The notes beneath the pieces are model-generated. The model was not told where the DNA came from, searched no databases, and was given only the letters and a program-made list of their open reading frames with translations. Shown here one piece after another: positions 20,441 through 24,358 of a stretch of 24,358 nt of DNA. The translations under genes and the position numbers were made by a program. How positions within the stretch are numbered: position 1 is the stretch's first letter; each line of letters opens with the position of its first letter. Source of the DNA: Jaapia argillacea MUCL 33604 (lineage: Eukaryota; Basidiomycota; Agaricomycetes; Jaapiales; Jaapiaceae); NCBI GenBank assembly GCA_000697665.1, contig KL197792.1:45632-69989 (forward strand), given 5' to 3'.

Positions 20441-21022
20441 TCATTTTTTCGCTGCTTTCATTCCTTCGTCCCTATCCATCCAGCCCATGCCAATCGGGTC
20501 GTGTATGCTGTAGGTCGTCACTGATCGCGGACAGCGTAAGGGACCACGAATGACGGCATTGTGCTGGACGGCTCTATGCATATCGGCCAACTCATCAAAT
20601 CTTTCCGGAGGCCTTGTGTCTGTAATGAAAGTATTCTTCACACAACGAGCAGCCTCCCTCTTGACGGATCCCAGTAAGCCCCTCGACATAAGAGTCCTCG
20701 AGCCTACGAAGGGGATACTGTGCGATCGCATATCATCCAGGACATCACCCCAGACGGGCCTCGATCTCTGAAGCAGCAGTTCGAAAATGGGAGAATTAGA
20801 GTGGTCGATGATGCGTACGTTCCCCCAGCCAGCCTCCGTCATTTGTTTCGCAAAAGATTTGGACGTCTCGGTCATACTCCGCGTCACCTATTATCTCTTT
20901 ACCACACCAGACCTTGATCAGACCTGATGCCGACTGGGACAAGTGTCCAACTCCTGGCTCGCCGGTTTCAGATTTGGGCAAAGCGTCCTGGCATTTCGGA
21001 GTCTTTTCAATGCTGGCGACAT
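20441..21022 (-). CDS. Hypothetical protein, unrecognised
   Basis: A 149-codon frame at 20887-20441 can be joined to an upstream exon 21022-20924 (MSPALKRLRNARTL...) through a short 36-nt intron (GTCTGATC...AATAG) in phase, giving 181 residues. The protein would have a basic, hydroxylated N-terminus, a mixed middle (WGNVRIIDHSNSPIFELLLQ) and a Lys-rich end (DEGMKAAKK). No membrane segment or known motif is seen. The very short intron and lack of family support make it doubtful. Confidence 0.27.
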
Positions 21023-21729
21023 CGGGCTTACTATGCTTCCTCAATCCGCTGTGACTTCTTCTCCCTAAATGGGTCGATATCCATCAGAGGAATGGGCCGT
21101 ATGTATATGATTCCCGGCCTTCGGACTTGCTCTCGACTAAAAATCTCCCGACGCTTTCTGGGACTCTTTTGCTCGGTCGGTTCCATTGTGGCATACCTCC
21201 GCCATCTACTTCGTTACTTTCGATACCGTGCCATATGCAATCACCCTCCGTTGGACTCTTGAATGCCGCGAGGTTACTTCTTTTTCCTTCCGAGTGACTT
21301 CGGTCTCTGGTTTCATTCTGAGCTTGAAGAACCACGAGGATGGATTTTCGAAGCTTTGCAAAGATATCAAGACTAACAGAAATTCCCCAACGTCGCTGTC
21401 TTGAGACTGCACTCTACCAATACATATCTCACTGATCAAACTCTAATGATTCAACCGCGGGATCTAGGCACGCTACAATCTTTCACACCCCCTCAAACCT
21501 TGGTCCATCGTTCTATTGCCACCACCTCGCCCACATGGGGCTACTCTGCGAAGGTTTGATAGACGGGAGATAGCAAGAGCGAAGAATGATGATCTCTCCA
21601 TGGTGCCTTTGACCAGAACATCGGCGACCTAGATCCCTCCTCAACAACAGTACACCCCGCAAGTTACTTTATCCATCCCACCTTGACCCCCCACAGCTTT
21701 ACCGCGCATCGTTACCTTCAGTATCAGAG
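21023..21729. other. Upstream flank of the MYND gene, no clear gene
   Basis: Plus-strand frames of 72-111 codons (20927-21262, 21186-21404) overlap each other and an 83-codon minus frame. None has motifs. The last 250 bp are pyrimidine-rich toward the MYND start, as in many fungal promoters. Confidence 0.35.
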
Positions 21730-23663
21730 ATGGCTCCAAAGTCCTTCAAGGTACTGCTTCACTAGCTTCACTTGACGACTCTGAGCTAATTCAGACATTC
21801 GAGGCCTTCATGTCAGCTATGGGAAATAACTCGTTCAAGGATATGGACAGTATGGCTCGATATGTTCAACGCAACGCCCCCCAAGAGCTATTGAGCAGGA
21901 CCATCCCAGGATGTTTCGACGTCCTAACTACCCTGCGCCTCCCCAGTCTTCTCACAACTTCAGAGAGCTTACACACCATTCGCACTGTTCTCAGCGCAGT
22001 CGTAATTCTCGACCAATGTGGCCGTTCATCCACAAGTCCCAAACTCGCTGCCCACTTTGTCCATGGTTGGCGTGACCTTCACGCGTGGATCACATTTCTT
22101 TTCGAAAGTATCTACCACGTTGGCTGCGACGGGGTGGAGAAAAGGTTGGCCATGATGGCTATGATGAATATCATCCAGCTCTATCAATCGCGAGAAGATC
22201 TGCGTTCTTGTCTGCTTTCAACCCCGACGCTATTACCAACCATCGTCCGCCTGTGGATCGATCAGGGTCTGACTGTTGGTGTCGTCGAACGGAGCGGTTC
22301 CCATCTACCCAATGCACTGAGTTCATTACAGGATGTGCTAGAAGGGGACGCAACAGGATTTAGGCAGGTGGTAGAAGAAATGCTTCTGCAGCTTTCAGGA
22401 GATCGCGCCACGCTGTGTGAAGTTGCGCTACGCCATCTCCAAATCTCGTCGGCCCAGGATCAGATTGTCGACGAGAACTGGCGCGACACTCACCTCGCAA
22501 TCCTATGCATCAGGCGCCTTGTTGATACCCAGGGCTACCGGACTCTCATGCTGGAGAAGCACGCCGTCGCTACCATGACCAGGACACTGGCCGCATTTGG
22601 TGTCCTTCCGTCGTCAATCGACTCGGCCACCGTCGAGGGTGTGATTACCTGCATTGTAGAATCCTTGTACTTCATCGTGGAGAACCTCGATATGCACACC
22701 CAATCCGTCGTCACGGTGCGAGAATGTCTCGAAGCAGGATTTTTCATCGCACTCCTCCAGTGTCAACAATGGTTCTATCGACTACCAAGTGCCTCGCTCC
22801 GTAACAACATCCCAGATTTCCAGGCTTTCACAGTCATCAAATTCATCCCTTACCTCAGGTATCCCTCGTTATTGACGATGATTTCGCGATCGATCAAGAA
22901 AATTGACCGTCATTACATCGAGAGGCTGCTGAGAGCTGAGGACCCGCTTCTACGCGCATGGCTACAATTCAAAGAGGTGGCTCTGGAACGAATTGAACTT
23001 AAGAAGGAGGTCGAGAAGGAGTGTGAATGCAGTAACCCAGAGGTGAGTCCCAGAGCACTGGCAGTACTCGGGGACAGACATGCGGCTGAAACCACTGTAG
23101 TGCACAGTGAAAGGTCCCCGAAAGCATTTTCGAGAATGTGCTGGATGCGAAGGTGCCCTATATTGTAGTAGGGGATGCCAGAGTCGTGATTGGAAAGAGG
23201 GAAATCATCGATCGGCTTGCAAGCTGATCGACCGGGGTGAGTAGTTTGTTCCCATTTCTCCTTCGCGCACTCACCCCCAACAGACACAGCCCGCGATACC
23301 AAGTTCATTCACGCGATGATGAAACGCGGATTGCCTCAGGTCGCAGATAAGCTTTGCGCTCAGAAACGAGCTTCGTTCCCCGATACGCCATGGTCATCGT
23401 TGTGGATCGATTGCAACTGCATGGGCTCAGAGCCTGAGTATCGTGTTCAGAGACACCTCACACCAGCGGCCGTAGCACTGCCAAGGGCGGAGGAAATCGA
23501 TCATGACATCGAAGGAGAGCCGGTAAAGGTAGCCATCTCGACATGGCATGGGAATGGGATGTTTCGTCTCATGACAATGGTCGGCCTGGCTTCAATCGAA
23601 GCAGAGTTGCCTCTCGATCCAGGGGATGAGTTCGTTCACAGAATTGATACTCACAGAGACTGA
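21730..23663 (+). CDS. MYND zinc-finger protein with helical repeat N-terminus
   Basis: Exons 21730-21750, 21795-23042, 23101-23236 and 23284-23663 give 594 residues. The start is set by the 7-codon first exon (MAPKSFK), whose intron GTACTG...TTCAG keeps phase. Residues 8-400 are Leu-rich and alpha-helical, like an armadillo-type scaffold. The MYND finger spans about 417-463: Cys417/419/424, Cys436 and Cys439 (ECAGCEG), Cys445 and Cys449 (LYCSRGCQ), Trp454, His459, Cys463. MYND fingers bind proline-rich peptides. Such large MYND proteins are expanded in Agaricomycetes without known functions. The frame reopens right after TGA 23661-23663, so the C-terminus may be truncated. Confidence 0.84.
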
Positions 23664-24269
23664 GAAAATAGTATATTTTGTAATCATAATGCTGAGACGG
23701 CGTTTGCAGATGTGGACGAAGACGTGGTTCTCATGCACAGAATTCAAAGGCGAGAAATATTCAGTACATGGATGCAAGCGAATAGAAAGAGCTGGAGATT
23801 GTTCATGATCACGGACGAGGTCGACATGTGCCATGTGGCGAGATTCACAATATCCGTTTCAAGTTCTTTCCGCCACCCCAACATGACTGACCACCTGGAA
23901 CAGAGTCTACGCATCCTCAACGATGGAATCGCGAAACTATTCTCTAACGCTCTCGCTGATGACCCCACAGTCGAACTTACGCCTGTTATCCAGCAGGCAT
24001 CCGACAAGTACGCGAGAATTCGAGCGGAGAAGTATCAGCTTCAAGCGAAGTCATCAGCAAATCTGCAAACCGTGCTGACAGCGCTGATAGTGCCTATCAG
24101 CGGCTTCAGATGCTTCAGATTGACGTTCAGCGGCCAGCTGTCAGCAATGCGGAATTTTGGTTTCAGCAGACTACTACCGATTTTGTCAGCACGTTCAGTA
24201 GCTATCAGTGTCGTCACCCTGGTCAGAGTCTTCAGCGACTCGAGCCAGAAGTTGTGCTTCATTTGGTGA
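23664..24269 (+). other. In-frame continuation after the MYND stop
   Basis: The frame used by MYND exon 4 continues without another stop from 23664 to 24269. It reads like coding sequence, particularly FADVDEDVVLMHRIQRREIF and STWMQANRKSWRLFMITDE, then HVARFTISV. This looks like the missing C-terminal part of the MYND protein behind a nonsense codon. Alternatively, a separate gene begins at ATG 23883 (MTDHLEQSLRILNDG), possibly with an intron at 24008-24061 whose removal leads into a Gln-rich frame ending at 24304. I cannot decide between them. Confidence 0.4.
24035..24235. repeat. Dense, roughly 9-bp phased TCAG repeats
   Basis: Thirteen TCAG copies occur in about 200 bp (starting 24035, 24054, 24097, 24106, 24115, 24127, 24141, 24163, 24186, 24195, 24205, 24223, 24232), where under one would be expected by chance. 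Several intervals are 9 or 18 bp. In one frame this puts a CAG (Gln) codon about every third residue, as in YQRLQMLQ. Confidence 0.65.
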
Positions 24270-24358
24270 ATTATCATGCCAAAATAATAGATTGTCTATT
24301 CTAGATACAGTACCACAGGCACAGATTAGTCAACGGATACTGGGAAAGACTGAGCGGG

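Noticed and set aside
1-24358. tRNA, rRNA, CRISPR array or replication origin
   Set aside because: No cloverleaf-like box A/B pair, rRNA block or regularly spaced direct repeats with unique spacers were seen on reading either strand.

Overview
The window looks like nuclear DNA of a mushroom-forming basidiomycete (Agaricomycete). The evidence is dense genes on both strands, many 45-60 nt GT-AG introns, and gene families typical of that class: MYND zinc-finger proteins, BTB proteins of the long 'LEVRGFLELATKY' type, an orphan PD-(D/E)XK protein and a Mutator-like transposon with a SWIM finger. I rebuilt the introns by hand. Every model described as intact below keeps a single reading frame through all its junctions.

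Layout. 1-430 resembles the end of an LTR or a promoter. 1011-2142 (-) is a 4-exon PD-(D/E)XK nuclease-like gene. 3134-4261 (-) is a TLC-domain membrane protein. 4731-5588 (-) is proteasome subunit beta-4 (PSMB2/PRE1), divergent from a hotdog thioesterase at 5737-6357 (+). 6520-10320 (-) is a complete 16-exon CSE1 (exportin-2). 10430-11437 (+) is a decayed BTB-domain gene. 11831-17953 (+) is a 21-exon MFS transporter of the anion:cation symporter (Dal5/Tna1) type. 18105-19561 (-) is the very-long-chain 3-ketoacyl-CoA reductase IFA38/KAR, convergent with it. 19562-21729 has only weak ORFs. 21730-23663 (+) is a MYND zinc-finger gene whose frame reopens after a TGA.

The main discovery is inside the MFS gene. 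A 3,502-bp Mutator-like element (13571-17072) with 37-bp terminal inverted repeats and an intact 5-exon, 955-residue transposase lies in intron 15. Its 9-bp target duplication, GTGAGCCTC, is exactly the 5' splice site of that intron, so both copies carry a usable donor. Splicing 13561 to 17122 would remove the whole element and restore a 509-residue transporter. A cryptic 52-nt intron ending in the element's left edge would instead give a 334-residue truncated protein. The identical duplications and intact transposase suggest a recent, possibly active, insertion.

The remaining genes are mostly independent housekeeping functions (protein degradation, nuclear transport, fatty-acid elongation). 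I found no operon-like multi-gene system and no RNA gene or CRISPR array.
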